DNA from: Neisseriales bacterium
Lineage (GTDB): Bacteria > Pseudomonadota > Gammaproteobacteria > Burkholderiales > UBA11063
Length of the DNA: 64,000 nt
Assembly (NCBI GenBank): GCA_008017155.1
Contig: SSGX01000005.1
Location: 56,619 to 120,618 of the forward strand
Reading direction: 5' to 3'
Both the position numbers and the translations under genes were made by a program. Positions 26,890 through 36,960 of this stretch are shown here, piece by piece (within the stretch, counting starts at the first letter, position 1; each line of letters begins with the position of its first letter). The notes below the pieces were generated by a model. That model saw nothing but the letters and a program-made list of their open reading frames with translations, was not told the DNA's origin and searched no databases.

Positions 26890-26940
26890 CTGTTCTCGTG
26901 TAAGGTGTAATTGCCAAATGAATTTTAAGAGAGGTGAAGA

Positions 26941-29727
26941 ATGAATAAAAGCAAACTTGTTTTTTTTCTTTTAATGAGCTGGATTATATTTACTATCGGT
27001 GGTTGTACGGGAGGGAACTCTGCACTAGTTACCTCTGATAGTCCTGCTGCTAATAAGGGGCTAACTTTTAGTATTACTCCTACACTTCAGCTTGATGTTG
27101 GTAGCAGCTCATTTATGTCAGCTTTATTGATAAACAATACTGATAAAAAAGTTGATACTATTTCTTTTCAGTCAGATAATTCAAACTTGGTGGTTTTAGA
27201 CACCGAATGTGATAGCTTGGAGCCAGGAGCTAGCTGTAAGGTTGATTTAAAGTTATCTGTTGAAGCTGATGCTGGAGGGTACCTTCTTAAAGCATTTGCC
27301 AAGGATGAGAATAGCAAAGAATATCATTCCCAACAGTTATTTAGCTATACTTCTTTACATCAAGAAAGTATGCCAATTAATCAGCTTAGCTTAGTTAAAA
27401 ATAAAATTGTATCAATGTCAGGTGAGACTTTTGCATTGGCAATCCCATTTAATAAAAAGATTGCGGGTGAAGAAGTATCAAGTAGCCTTAGCGGAATGAA
27501 TGATATTATCAGTAAAGAAATAGTGTGTGGTAATAGTGATAAAACTCAATGTACATTTATTGCTCTTGGAAAAAGTAGTGATTCAGGAATTATTTCTGTA
27601 AGATTATCTGCCAACAATGAAGTTTTTTATACTACTAATCTAAATATTCTTGCTGCATCACGTGGTAACTTAGTAAGTTCAAGTTCTAATTTGATCGTAA
27701 GTCCTGCAAATGGAGAGAGTTCAACCAGTTTTACCTTATTGAATAATGGAAGTGAAAGTATTAGCGGTATTCGAATGTTTCCAACTAATAATCCTGCTTT
27801 TGAAAGCAGGGTAACTTATGCTGGTAATTGCTCAGGCACATTAGATGCTGGTGCTAGCTGTATGATGCAAGTTAAGGTAAATGCGAGTGGACTTCCTAAC
27901 GGTAAACTTGCAATGTCAGTGTCTTATAATACAACTCTTAAGAATGACGGGACTAGTCAAACGATTACAGACAAAATCAGTTTATGGCTTTATTATCTTA
28001 ATACTGATGCTATACCTGCAATTAGTATAACTTCTGCTGATTTTACTAATAACTTATATGAAAGTACTGCTAAGTACATTATAAACAGAACTTTTACGGT
28101 AACTAATACTGGTAATGTTGCTTTGGCAAATCTGAAACTGAGTAAGCTAATTTATCTGAACACTAGTTTTAACGTTGATAGCAATAGTAGTTGTAGTTTG
28201 TTATCTTCTCTTCTTCCTAACCAGACTTGTTTGTTCAAGATCACATATAATTCAACATTAGTTGGTTATGGTTATATAAAGGCACAAGCTTCAGCCACAT
28301 ATAATGATTCAAATGGTCTAATACGAACGATAGTTAGCAATATCAATACTTCTTATTTTAATACCAATGGTAATTTTGCGTACTTTGGACGCAATAAGGA
28401 TTCAACTATTAAGGGCGTTGACTTTTGTCAGCTGCTTGATACTAAAGGGGCAATAGGAAATTGTCAAACTAAAGGTAGTACTAATAGTCAACTAGGAACA
28501 GGTGATAGCCCTTTTGTTGTTTATCCAATGTTTTCGCCAGATGCTACAAGTCCTTTTCTTTATATTTTTAATAGTTATGGAAAAGGTTCTCTTACTCAAT
28601 GTTCTATATCTAAGGAGTCGGGTGAAATAAGAACTTGTAATCAAGTTCAGAGTTATAGTAATTTATCAGCTAATAGTGTAAACGCTCGAAGTATCATTCA
28701 ACAAGGCTTATACGATCCTACAACTAATAAATTCAAATTTTATATTTATGCGGGCTCAAGACTAGATGGAATAACTGCTGATAAAGATATTGGAGTCATC
28801 CCAATTACTGAAAGTGGCGCAATTACAAATACAACGAATGGTTATTCATTTGAGGCACCTATTAATGATCCAACTGCGTTGATGTTTGAGGAAAGTAAAA
28901 TTTATATGTTCGGAAATAAAAATGCAAAAGTTTGTACTATAGATTCAAGCACTGGTGCTATTGTGACTAATAGTTGTAGTGATATTAGTGGCAATTTAAG
29001 TGACATTTTCAGTTCCGCTAGGTTTCTTTCAGTTAGTACTATTGTTGTAAATAATAACGGAACTAAAACTAGATATGTATACTTGTCTGATCTAGGCTCT
29101 GATGATGGTAATCAAAATAATGTTGGAAGAGTTTTCCGTTGTACTATTGAAAAAAGTGCAACAACTGGTGATCTTAGTTTTACAAATTGTAGTACTGTTT
29201 TAACTGGACTTAATAGACTACGCGGTTTGGAAATTGTATCATTTGAGTCAGGAAACTACTTGTATTATACTGATAGTACGAAAAATACCAATGGCTTATT
29301 TTCCTATGAAATATTGCCAAATGGTGATTTAGCTAATTTAAACACACAGCAAGCAGCTATATTTAAATCAGGAGGCAATGATCAAATGGGTGTTTTACGA
29401 ACGCCGAGTGCTTATTTTAAATATGATAAAACAAACTATACTGTAAAAGCTGGACAATCATTTGCCATGAAAATAGATTTTGTTGGTAACGGTACAATAG
29501 GAAGCACTAGACTATCTTTTGGAAATTCGAGTGTGCCAAGCCAGATAACTATTAATGGTCAGCGATTGACAAATTTCTTGTCTGATTTTGCCGTTGAGTC
29601 TGGGTTTGATAGTAAGAGCATTATTGTTAATGTTAATGCCAGTGTTGGGGTTGGATCTTATACTGTTAGGGGGGTAACTAATAACGGTATAGTAGTCCCA
29701 GATATAACAATCACGGTAGTTAAATAA
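26941..29727 (+). CDS. Large lipoprotein: Ig-like repeats plus C-terminal propeller-like region
   Basis: 928 aa, strong RBS GAGAGGTGA, lipobox TIGGC-TGG. Residues ~30-480 hold Ig-like repeats with paired cysteines (CDSLEPGASCKVDL, CSGTLDAGASCMMQV, CSLLSSLLPNQTCLF). Residues ~480-830 look like propeller blades with C-x-I-x(4-6)-G-x-I/L-x(3-6)-C signatures (TQCSISKESGEIRTCNQ, KVCTIDSSTGAIVTNSC, RCTIEKSATTGDLSFTNC). The last ~80 residues form another beta domain. It is related to the 23817 protein but longer. A probable large surface-anchored binding protein; the ligand is unknown. Confidence 0.65.
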   Translation: MNKSKLVFFLLMSWIIFTIGGCTGGNSALVTSDSPAANKGLTFSITPTLQLDVGSSSFMSALLINNTDKKVDTISFQSDNSNLVVLDTECDSLEPGASCKVDLKLSVEADAGGYLLKAFAKDENSKEYHSQQLFSYTSLHQESMPINQLSLVKNKIVSMSGETFALAIPFNKKIAGEEVSSSLSGMNDIISKEIVCGNSDKTQCTFIALGKSSDSGIISVRLSANNEVFYTTNLNILAASRGNLVSSSSNLIVSPANGESSTSFTLLNNGSESISGIRMFPTNNPAFESRVTYAGNCSGTLDAGASCMMQVKVNASGLPNGKLAMSVSYNTTLKNDGTSQTITDKISLWLYYLNTDAIPAISITSADFTNNLYESTAKYIINRTFTVTNTGNVALANLKLSKLIYLNTSFNVDSNSSCSLLSSLLPNQTCLFKITYNSTLVGYGYIKAQASATYNDSNGLIRTIVSNINTSYFNTNGNFAYFGRNKDSTIKGVDFCQLLDTKGAIGNCQTKGSTNSQLGTGDSPFVVYPMFSPDATSPFLYIFNSYGKGSLTQCSISKESGEIRTCNQVQSYSNLSANSVNARSIIQQGLYDPTTNKFKFYIYAGSRLDGITADKDIGVIPITESGAITNTTNGYSFEAPINDPTALMFEESKIYMFGNKNAKVCTIDSSTGAIVTNSCSDISGNLSDIFSSARFLSVSTIVVNNNGTKTRYVYLSDLGSDDGNQNNVGRVFRCTIEKSATTGDLSFTNCSTVLTGLNRLRGLEIVSFESGNYLYYTDSTKNTNGLFSYEILPNGDLANLNTQQAAIFKSGGNDQMGVLRTPSAYFKYDKTNYTVKAGQSFAMKIDFVGNGTIGSTRLSFGNSSVPSQITINGQRLTNFLSDFAVESGFDSKSIIVNVNASVGVGSYTVRGVTNNGIVVPDITITVVK

Positions 29728-29829
29728 AGTATTAATAATATAGATAATGAATGAAAAATTAGTGAGGTCAGGTAATGCATATAATTTATGTGTTAATAAA
29801 TTTTATCTTGGTTCAATAGGTGAATAGTT

Positions 29830-29991
29830 ATGGAGTTTTATGAAAATACCAATTATTATAAGGTAAATAATGTACGGTTGAATTATGAGCGTCCATCGAT
29901 TGATGTGTTTTCTGTTGAAGAAACCACATCTGGTGGGGCAGATAATGTTTCTGAATCCCAAGGACTTGGTTTCTATATTCATGTTAGTTAG
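29830..29991 (+). CDS. Short ORF, 53 aa, probably coupled to the 30001 lipoprotein
   Basis: The ATG at 29830 follows AGGTGA at good spacing. The peptide begins MEFYENTNYYKVNNVRLNYE, then RPSIDVFSVEETTSGG, and ends IHVS. Its stop TAG touches the GGGAG that serves the next gene at 30001. That packing argues it is translated. I recognise no family. The x-RPxIDVFxVE-TTSGG layout loosely recalls short precursor-like peptides with a conserved leader and Gly/Ser tail, but that is speculation. Confidence 0.4.
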   Translation: MEFYENTNYYKVNNVRLNYERPSIDVFSVEETTSGGADNVSESQGLGFYIHVS

Positions 29992-30000
29992 GGAGTGAGT

Positions 30001-31215
30001 GTGAATAATAATAGTATTAATCGTATAATTGTTTCTTTAGCCATCAGCACGATAATAGTAGCCTGTAATGTTGGAAATGATAAAGAGAACCTGAAAAGCG
30101 AAGTTGATTCCTCGGATTTAGCTAAGTATAAAAAAATGCTAGCTTATGCTTCAGCTCAGACTAATCAAGATAAGAGTGCAATCAATAGAGCTAGTTCCGA
30201 TACTCATCATCAAGCCTTTACAGTTCCAGCAGGAACTACTTTAACATTTCTTAAGATGAGAGTTACACTATTTAGTAGCACTAATTGCCAATTTGGAACT
30301 GAGTTAGGTTTAGTTGAAATGAATGGTGGCAGTAATGGAGTACAGTTTCCAGCAGGGACTTATACCAGTACAGATGCATCTAATTTTGCTCTAAAGAATA
30401 GGTTTGATCCAGTTGCTGAATCAAGCTCGTTATCAATTCGTTTTGATTATCGCTATGAATCGAGTACTGATACGTATGGGGCAGTTGATGCTGGATGGGT
30501 ATCCGCGGCATGTATTCCTAGTCCCGGTTTTGGGGACTATGATTCGAATCCTCCGACTGACTGTGTATCGGGTGGAGCTTGTGGATTATTCAATCCACAA
30601 GTGGCAGTATTGCCAAGTACCTATCGATCAGTTGTTTATGTTACTGCAATGAAAACTGATGGTAATATTAAAGCTACTGCACAAGCGTTGCCAACACATC
30701 CTTACATTACTATTGGAATAACTGGAGCAGATTATATATGTAATTATGATGCAAATAAACCTAGTCGATCTGCTGGAGCTACGTTTAAAGCAGCATTATT
30801 CCCACAATCTGTATCGCCTCAGAAACGTGGCATATATTATTATGATTCGTCTTACGAACGCTTAATAGCACATAGTATGGAATCAAGTAACTTTTTAATG
30901 GGATATCTTGTAAGTTACCCGGCAACATGGGCATATGGTGGTAGTAACAATATGGATCATAGTATTGCTGAATATGGGAGTGACGATCCATGGATCGGCG
31001 GATGGAATAGTAATCGAGACACTTTTTTAGGGTGTGCTGATAATTCATCGCCTTGGACTAGTGCTTCTTCAGATCTATCTGGTATTACTGGTGATACATC
31101 ACTGAGGCGAATAAAGACGGATGGTGATGGTTATGACTCCATATACTGGAATGCTTCTTCAACAGCTGGCTGCAATACAGTACATAAACTCGTCTGTGTG
31201 CAGCAAAATGATTGA
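30001..31215 (+). CDS. Lipoprotein with DUF1554-like C-terminal domain
   Basis: 404 aa from the GTG at 30001, which has GGGAG five bases upstream; a GTG six bases earlier overlaps that ribosome binding site. The lipobox is IIVAC-NVG. A middle beta domain (residues ~60-170) is followed by a C-terminal region with GITGADYICNYDANKPS, FKAAL, a GCADNSSPWTS block and a final KLVCVQQ. The G-A/x-D-x-x-C start and terminal C-V-Q-Q match the end of the 40748 protein and look DUF1554-like, a secreted lectin/endostatin-type fold. It is the last gene of the island. Confidence 0.6.
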   Translation: MNNNSINRIIVSLAISTIIVACNVGNDKENLKSEVDSSDLAKYKKMLAYASAQTNQDKSAINRASSDTHHQAFTVPAGTTLTFLKMRVTLFSSTNCQFGTELGLVEMNGGSNGVQFPAGTYTSTDASNFALKNRFDPVAESSSLSIRFDYRYESSTDTYGAVDAGWVSAACIPSPGFGDYDSNPPTDCVSGGACGLFNPQVAVLPSTYRSVVYVTAMKTDGNIKATAQALPTHPYITIGITGADYICNYDANKPSRSAGATFKAALFPQSVSPQKRGIYYYDSSYERLIAHSMESSNFLMGYLVSYPATWAYGGSNNMDHSIAEYGSDDPWIGGWNSNRDTFLGCADNSSPWTSASSDLSGITGDTSLRRIKTDGDGYDSIYWNASSTAGCNTVHKLVCVQQND

Positions 31216-31367
31216 TATGCTTTATTTTAAGAGGAATGGTTAAAAGATAATATTTAATATTAGTAAGATAACATCATTATGCTAAAAGACTAGGCAAGAC
31301 TTTGATTTGTGTTGATGGAAAATGATATTCAAAAAATTACCCATTAAATCCTTATTAAGATCAGATA

Positions 31368-31387
31368 TTACGCACTAAGGTGCGTAA
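31368..31387. other. Hairpin between the convergent 30001 and 31407 genes
   Basis: TTACGCAC (31368-31375) pairs perfectly with GTGCGTAA (31380-31387) around TAAG. It lies between convergent genes and could terminate either strand, though T-runs are short. Confidence 0.5.
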
Positions 31388-31406
31388 CTTAACGAATTTA
31401 GGATGT

Positions 31407-32318
31407 TCATAGTTTTAGTAATCTCTGAATATTTTGATAGTCACTAAAATATTTGATAATTTCATCTATCAATAGCCTAACAATTCCTGTGTAAGCCGTA
31501 GGCAGATAATACAGATTAAGCAAGCAGCTATACACTCCGGGCTTAATATCTATTGGCACTAGCTTACCTTCGGCTACTTCAGCCTTGACTAAATCTTCCT
31601 CAACCCAAATTAAGCCTATTCCAGCAACTGCTGCTGGGATAATACTCACGCCACTTTCTACCCGATAATTACTTTTTATTTTGACTTTAGTTCGCTTGGC
31701 AAACTCCCAGATTCCGGCGGGGCTTGCTGGTGCATAAAGTAAGCAATTATGTTGCTGCAAATCGTTTATTGTAGAGGGTTTACCGTATTGTTCTAGATAT
31801 TTGGGAGCTGCAAAAACGCGCTTATTAATTGAATAGAGGATTTCACGATTAAACTGCTTGTCATTTATATTAAATTCGCTGATTACTATATCCGCCTGAT
31901 TATTGATTAACTGAAATGGTGACATATTATTATTTATATTCAGAATAATATCCGGATATGCCCGTGAAAACTTGGCAAAAAATCCGATATGTGGTTCTCC
32001 CTGCATTATTCCGGGCATAGATAGGTTTATTGTCCCATAAGGCTTTATTTGGTGTAGCTTTTTGATCGCAGAATTTGCCTTATCTAGAGTCGTGATTATT
32101 TGTCTTACTGACTCAAGGTATGTAAGTCCTGCGGTGGTTAGCTTTAAGCTCCGAGTGGTTCGGATAATTAGCGGTGTATTTAGATAAGCTTCAAGTGCTT
32201 GAATACTTCGAGTAAGTACTGATGGTGAAATATTTAGCTTATGCGCTGCATCTTTGAAGCTGCCTGATTCGGCAATCATTATATAATGCCTTATACTATT
32301 TAAAATATCGAGATTCAT
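31407..32318 (-). CDS. LysR-family transcriptional regulator
   Basis: 303 aa. The N-terminal winged helix reads ILNSIRHYIMIAESGSFKDA, then LNISPSVLTRSIQALEAYL, the classic LysR HTH; an effector-binding domain follows from about residue 90. It is divergent from the MFS exporter at 32440 with 121 bases between, the usual arrangement in which the regulator controls its neighbour. The inducer is unknown. Confidence 0.9.
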   Translation of the reverse strand: MNLDILNSIRHYIMIAESGSFKDAAHKLNISPSVLTRSIQALEAYLNTPLIIRTTRSLKLTTAGLTYLESVRQIITTLDKANSAIKKLHQIKPYGTINLSMPGIMQGEPHIGFFAKFSRAYPDIILNINNNMSPFQLINNQADIVISEFNINDKQFNREILYSINKRVFAAPKYLEQYGKPSTINDLQQHNCLLYAPASPAGIWEFAKRTKVKIKSNYRVESGVSIIPAAVAGIGLIWVEEDLVKAEVAEGKLVPIDIKPGVYSCLLNLYYLPTAYTGIVRLLIDEIIKYFSDYQNIQRLLKL

Positions 32319-32439
32319 ATACTTAGCTTTCTAGATGAATTTTATTGTGAATTAAGCAATAATAATTTGCAAAATTAGTGATTATTGTTGTTATTTTATC
32401 AATTATAATGCTGGTAATCAAGTTTTTATCGAGAAAATC

Positions 32440-33624
32440 ATGTATACACAAAATAAAAATTTTATCTTTGCGCTGGTGGTTGGAACTATAGCAATTGGAA
32501 ATGCTGGTTCTACGCTTTATTTGCCAGCTTTAGTAACGATTGCAAGTAAGCTTAATACCTCTAGTAGTATGGTGAAACTATCGCTTGCTTGTTATTTGCT
32601 TACCTTTGGTTTATCGCAGTTATTATATGGTCCAATGTCTGATGCATGGGGACGCAGAAAGATATTGATTAGTGGGCTTAGTATTTTTTTATTGGGTTCG
32701 CTGATTGCGGCTTTTGCTACAGATATTCGTGAGCTGTTGCTTGGTCGGCTTATTGAGGGAGCTGGGATTGGTGCTGGAAATGCGGTTGGTTATGCTTTGT
32801 TCCGTGATATCTATAGCGGCAAAGAGCTTATCCGTAAACTTAGCTATGTAAGCATTTTTGTTGGCTTGACTCCGATTATTGCCCCGTTATGTGGTGGTTA
32901 TCTGGTAACTTTTTTTGGCTGGCAAGCTTGCTTTTTTGCCTTGTCTTTATTGGCATTCATAGTTATTATTTTGCAAATATTGCAATTACCAGAAACTAAT
33001 CAGAATCAAAATAAACGTGCAATAGAGCCACAAATCATAATCAGTAATTATAAGACACTTTTAGTTAATTCCGATTATTTGAGTTTTATTCTGGTAGTAA
33101 GTGTTGGGTTTGCAGCATTACTTTCGTTAAATGCAATTCTTCCATTTATAATGATTAAGCATTTACAAGTTACGCCAGCTCATTATGGTTGGTTAACATT
33201 GTGTACTGGTGCTGGGTATTTAAGCGGTTCTTATGTCGGTGGTGCTTTAGCTGTGAAATCAGGCGCAAGAGTTACCATTAAAACAGGATCATTGATACAA
33301 ATCGGTATCATTATACTAGCTTTATTGGCTTCGTTGTATGCGTATAACATACCATTTGTATTGCTGCCTATGGTTATCATATTATTTTCGGTGGGTTTCA
33401 TTATCCCAATTGGTAGTGGCGGAGCAATGGCACTTTTCCCCGAAATGGCTGGTAGTGCAGCGGCGCTCCTTGGTGCGATGATGTTTGGGGTATCTTCAAT
33501 ATTTACTTCAGTCGTATCTCATCTATCTTCAGATAGTCAAAAACCAATATTTGTTTTTCTACTGCTTTTGGCTATTTTAGTTTACTTAATAATCACTTTT
33601 ATAGGAAATAGAAAAAATGTTTAG
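32440..33624 (+). CDS. MFS drug-resistance transporter, Bcr/CflA type
   Basis: 394 aa with about twelve transmembrane helices. Motif A between helices 2 and 3 reads GPMSDAWGRRKILISGL, and motif C-like Gly-rich sequence follows in helix 5 (LTPIIAPLCGGYL). These are proton-driven exporters of drugs or small metabolites in the inner membrane. Divergent from the LysR gene, and its end overlaps the Dabb gene by 8 bases. The substrate cannot be read. Confidence 0.88.
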   Translation: MYTQNKNFIFALVVGTIAIGNAGSTLYLPALVTIASKLNTSSSMVKLSLACYLLTFGLSQLLYGPMSDAWGRRKILISGLSIFLLGSLIAAFATDIRELLLGRLIEGAGIGAGNAVGYALFRDIYSGKELIRKLSYVSIFVGLTPIIAPLCGGYLVTFFGWQACFFALSLLAFIVIILQILQLPETNQNQNKRAIEPQIIISNYKTLLVNSDYLSFILVVSVGFAALLSLNAILPFIMIKHLQVTPAHYGWLTLCTGAGYLSGSYVGGALAVKSGARVTIKTGSLIQIGIIILALLASLYAYNIPFVLLPMVIILFSVGFIIPIGSGGAMALFPEMAGSAAALLGAMMFGVSSIFTSVVSHLSSDSQKPIFVFLLLLAILVYLIITFIGNRKNV

Positions 33625-33937
33625 ACATATCGTTTTATATACTTATCGCGCAGATTGTAGTGATGAGGAGATTAGTCAGGTTTATCAAGAACTAGATAAG
33701 ATTTCAGGTAGATTACCCGGGCGAATTAGTTATAGCTGGGGCAAATATAATAGTCATGAAGGTCGGAATCGGGGCTATACCCATGCGCTGATAACAGATT
33801 TTATTGATGAACATTCACGAAATTTATTTATTGATGATGAAGTTCGGATTGAACTTTCCAAGCGTGAGGTTCTACCTAGAATGGTTGATGGGGTTAACTC
33901 TATTGTATCATTTGATTTTGAGTGGAATCTTGCTTAA
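33617..33937 (+). CDS. Dabb (stress-responsive A/B barrel) domain protein
   Basis: 106 aa. It begins MFRHIVLYTYRADCSDEEI and contains YTHALITDFIDEHSRNLF, the pattern of dimeric ferredoxin-like Dabb proteins (His near the N-terminus, a central Y-x-H/x-A-L strand, and a D/H-P-like helix start). The start overlaps the MFS gene, implying translational coupling. Family members are often of unknown function or act as small cyclases or hydrolases. Confidence 0.8.
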   Translation: MFRHIVLYTYRADCSDEEISQVYQELDKISGRLPGRISYSWGKYNSHEGRNRGYTHALITDFIDEHSRNLFIDDEVRIELSKREVLPRMVDGVNSIVSFDFEWNLA

Positions 33938-34074
33938 TAAAAGTATGCCTCAGTTAAATTACTAAAAAGTCTAGGTGATAGAATAATCTTTACTTAGATT
34001 AAGCTTAAGGTAATTAGAGTTTTATGATAAAAAATAGCTAGCTAATCTTAGCTTAGCGAAAACAAGAATCGAGG

Positions 34075-34080
34075 TATAAT
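34075..34080 (+). promoter_or_regulatory. Candidate -10 box for the 34108 gene
   Basis: A consensus TATAAT 27 bases before the start codon. I see no convincing -35 at 17 bp. Confidence 0.45.
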
Positions 34081-34107
34081 AAAGAGTTGTTTTCACAAGG
34101 GGTAATT

Positions 34108-35307
34108 ATGAGTAATAAAGATGTAACTAAGGAAGGCATAGATTATTTAAAAAAGATAATTAATTGGGGTGGAGGGGTTTTAATCGCCTTTCTATTGATA
34201 TTTTTAGTTGGATTTTTTATAACGCAATGTTCAAAACAGAATTATACTAATAGTTTAAGCTCGATAGAAAACGTTACACCATATAAGGAAATAGATAAAT
34301 CTGTGCTGGAAAGTAGCGGGCAAACCACAAAAACTCTGAATACTATCAATAGCAATAATGATGCGATAAGATCTTATCTAAATAAAGAAGTTAAAAGTCA
34401 GTTTGATAATGTAAGCAATAATATCAGCGCATTAAATAGTCAGATAGCTAATTTATATACCATCTTAAATAATTCTCTGATGATAATGTCAATAGTTTTG
34501 GGATTATTTACATTAATTATTGCAGTATTTGGATTTTATATTTCCAATGTAATCACCGCACGCTATGAACAAATAAAAAAAGCAGAAAAGGATGTAAACT
34601 TAATGATGAGTAGGGTTAAGGAGTATAATGAGATTATTAAAGATGCATTAAATAAAAATGGACAGAAACTATATAAAATCTATCGACAAGAGCATGTTAA
34701 TTCAATCTTGGCAGACTTAAAGCAAAATGTTGAAAATATTGAATATTATCATAGCGAACTAGTAACTAATCTTGCCTATTTGTCATTTAATGAAGTGGCT
34801 GAGTGCTTTTCTAAACTTCTTGAAATAGGAGGAACTGATGGTGGAATTACAAATGGACCTAGTGGTGAAAGTTATCCTAGATATATCAATTTGTTACTAT
34901 TACTAGATGTTGAAAAATCCCTTGATAATGCAAATATTCTTAAATATCTATTAATTCATTATCAGCGGCTGTCTAATTTGTCATTTACACAGCTACAGAT
35001 ATTCAAGATAGTAAGAGCTTTAATTAATAAAGATTATAATGCTCAAGATAAAAGGACTATTGCGTCCTTGATACAATCCTTATTCGCTAGATATAATTAT
35101 GTGGCGTTTGAGTTTTATCTTCGAGATATAGATCAAATTGATGAAAAAAAGGAGTTCATAAGAAAATTACTTGAATTCAATAATGAAATGTTTGGTATGT
35201 ATATTGCACGTTGGAAGCCAGATTATGAGTCTGATAAACAAAAATACTGTAATCAGTTAGCGAACATAGAGTTAATTGAAGAAATAAAGCAGGAACTATC
35301 TCAATAA
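34108..35307 (+). CDS. Hypothetical membrane protein with two transmembrane helices
   Basis: 399 aa from the ATG at 34108 with AGGGG upstream. Transmembrane helix 1 spans about residues 20-42 (GGGVLIAFLLIFLVGFF) and helix 2 about 128-150 (LMIMSIVLGLFTLIIAVFGF). Between them is a periplasmic coiled segment, and after them a helical cytoplasmic domain of ~240 residues. I recognise no family. It has a single-gene context between the Dabb gene and rmuC. Confidence 0.65.
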   Translation: MSNKDVTKEGIDYLKKIINWGGGVLIAFLLIFLVGFFITQCSKQNYTNSLSSIENVTPYKEIDKSVLESSGQTTKTLNTINSNNDAIRSYLNKEVKSQFDNVSNNISALNSQIANLYTILNNSLMIMSIVLGLFTLIIAVFGFYISNVITARYEQIKKAEKDVNLMMSRVKEYNEIIKDALNKNGQKLYKIYRQEHVNSILADLKQNVENIEYYHSELVTNLAYLSFNEVAECFSKLLEIGGTDGGITNGPSGESYPRYINLLLLLDVEKSLDNANILKYLLIHYQRLSNLSFTQLQIFKIVRALINKDYNAQDKRTIASLIQSLFARYNYVAFEFYLRDIDQIDEKKEFIRKLLEFNNEMFGMYIARWKPDYESDKQKYCNQLANIELIEEIKQELSQ

Positions 35308-35465
35308 ATCTAATCACCAAATGATAGTAGTTATATTGAGTAATCTATCATCATACTGTAGATCCAGTGGTAGTATTCCACGCATAACCATTAAAATCAA
35401 TGTAAGATAACGGAATTAGATAGAATACGTTTTTCGAAGCTAAGATTTATATTATAAGGTAAATA

Positions 35466-36845
35466 ATGGAATCAATCATATTAATAGCAATCGTAGTAGT
35501 TATTTTAGTTCTTGTACTATTTATGCTATTTCGGATTAATGCAAATGCTAGTCAGGCTCAAGATGTCGAAGTATCTAGAACCAATCTGGCGTTAGCAAAT
35601 CAGGAGTTGGCTAATAAAGATCAGCAATTACAAGCTTTGGCTTTAAAGCTAGAGCAATCAGCAATTGAAGTAGCAGGATTAAAGCAATCAGAACGGCAAT
35701 TATTGGATAATAAAATCAGCCTAAGTAATGAAAATGTCCGCTTAAAAACCGAGAATGACAATTTAAAGCAGGCGTATAATAATCTTGAACATTTACTTGC
35801 TGATCTAAAAGAGCAGATGATAAAAGAATTTGGCAATATAAAATCTCAGGCATTACTGGAATTACAAAATAAGGCTAGCGAAACTCTTGGTGCTATTGGT
35901 AAGACAAATGTTGTTGAACCATTGAGTGAGAAACTAAGGGAATTAGATAGCCGGATAATTGAATTAAGAAAAGAAACCCATGATATTAGTAATAAATCAA
36001 ATAGTCTTAGTGAGCAGGCTAATAATTTGGCTCAAGCACTAACTCGCGATAGCCAGAAAAAAGGTGAGTTTGGTGAAATGATTTTGGCGAATATCCTTGA
36101 ATTTGCCGGACTTAAAGAAAGAGTTAGTTATATTGAACAAGTTCATCTTAGTAATAAAGATACAAGCGCTAAGAATCTGCGTGCCGATTGTTTGATAAAT
36201 CTACCTGATAATCGTGCGCTTATTATTGATAGTAAAAATATCGTTGGCGAATACTATAATGCAATAACTACTGGTGAAGATAGAGAAAAGCTAATCCGTA
36301 ATTCTATTTTAACAACGATCAAACTTTTTGCTAGTAAGGATTATATATCTGAGATGGAGCGGGTGAGTGGGAGAAGCTTATTTGATTATATGATTATGTT
36401 TATCCCCAATGAAGGTTTATTTAATCTGATTGTAGCAATGGATTCAAAAGAGGATGAACGTGGCTTATTATGGTTTGCCTATAGTCAGAAGGTGATAATT
36501 GCTGGACCATCAACTATTTTGGCACTTTTAGCTATTATTGATCGGATGTGGCAAACTCATGAGGTAGAAGAAAAAGCGGCTGAAATAGTAAAAGTTGCAT
36601 TACAAATGAGCGATCAACTACGCTTAACTCTGGAGCGACTTACTACTTTAGGCAACAGTATTAATAAGACTGCTGAAAACTATAATCAGGTTGTGACTAG
36701 CTTTGCTAATGGTAGTAATAGTAGTATGGTTGGTAAATTTATTCAGCTTAGTAATTATAAGCGTGAATTGGATAAAAGTCAGCCGATTTTATCCGAATCT
36801 ATTACACGAAGTCTTCCAGATGTCGAATTTGATAAGATTAACTAA
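35466..36845 (+). CDS. rmuC: DNA recombination protein RmuC
   Basis: 459 aa. An N-terminal membrane anchor (IILIAIVVVILVLVLFMLF) is followed by a long coiled coil to about residue 190. The RmuC domain carries KKGEFGEMILANILEFAGL, LRADCLINLPDNRALIIDSK and MIMFIPNEGLFNLIVA. RmuC limits recombination at inverted repeats and has a PD-(D/E)xK-like fold. RBS AAGG. Length and order are as expected for the family. Confidence 0.93.
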   Translation: MESIILIAIVVVILVLVLFMLFRINANASQAQDVEVSRTNLALANQELANKDQQLQALALKLEQSAIEVAGLKQSERQLLDNKISLSNENVRLKTENDNLKQAYNNLEHLLADLKEQMIKEFGNIKSQALLELQNKASETLGAIGKTNVVEPLSEKLRELDSRIIELRKETHDISNKSNSLSEQANNLAQALTRDSQKKGEFGEMILANILEFAGLKERVSYIEQVHLSNKDTSAKNLRADCLINLPDNRALIIDSKNIVGEYYNAITTGEDREKLIRNSILTTIKLFASKDYISEMERVSGRSLFDYMIMFIPNEGLFNLIVAMDSKEDERGLLWFAYSQKVIIAGPSTILALLAIIDRMWQTHEVEEKAAEIVKVALQMSDQLRLTLERLTTLGNSINKTAENYNQVVTSFANGSNSSMVGKFIQLSNYKRELDKSQPILSESITRSLPDVEFDKIN

Positions 36846-36921
36846 TTTCAGCTTTCAACTATAGAGTGCAGTGCAGAATTAAATAATTTTCTCACGATAT
36901 TTTTTTATTCTTTAGGTATGT

Positions 36922-36927
36922 TATAAT
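36922..36927 (+). promoter_or_regulatory. Candidate -10 box for the 36961 gene
   Basis: Consensus TATAAT 33 bases before the GTG start; the upstream region is T-rich without a clear -35. Confidence 0.4.
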
Positions 36928-36960
36928 CTTCTGAATATAATTTTTGGGTAGGATAATACA

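Noticed and set aside
29774..29818. 14-codon frame with a purine-rich upstream stretch
   Set aside because: Too short to support as a gene; could only be a leader.
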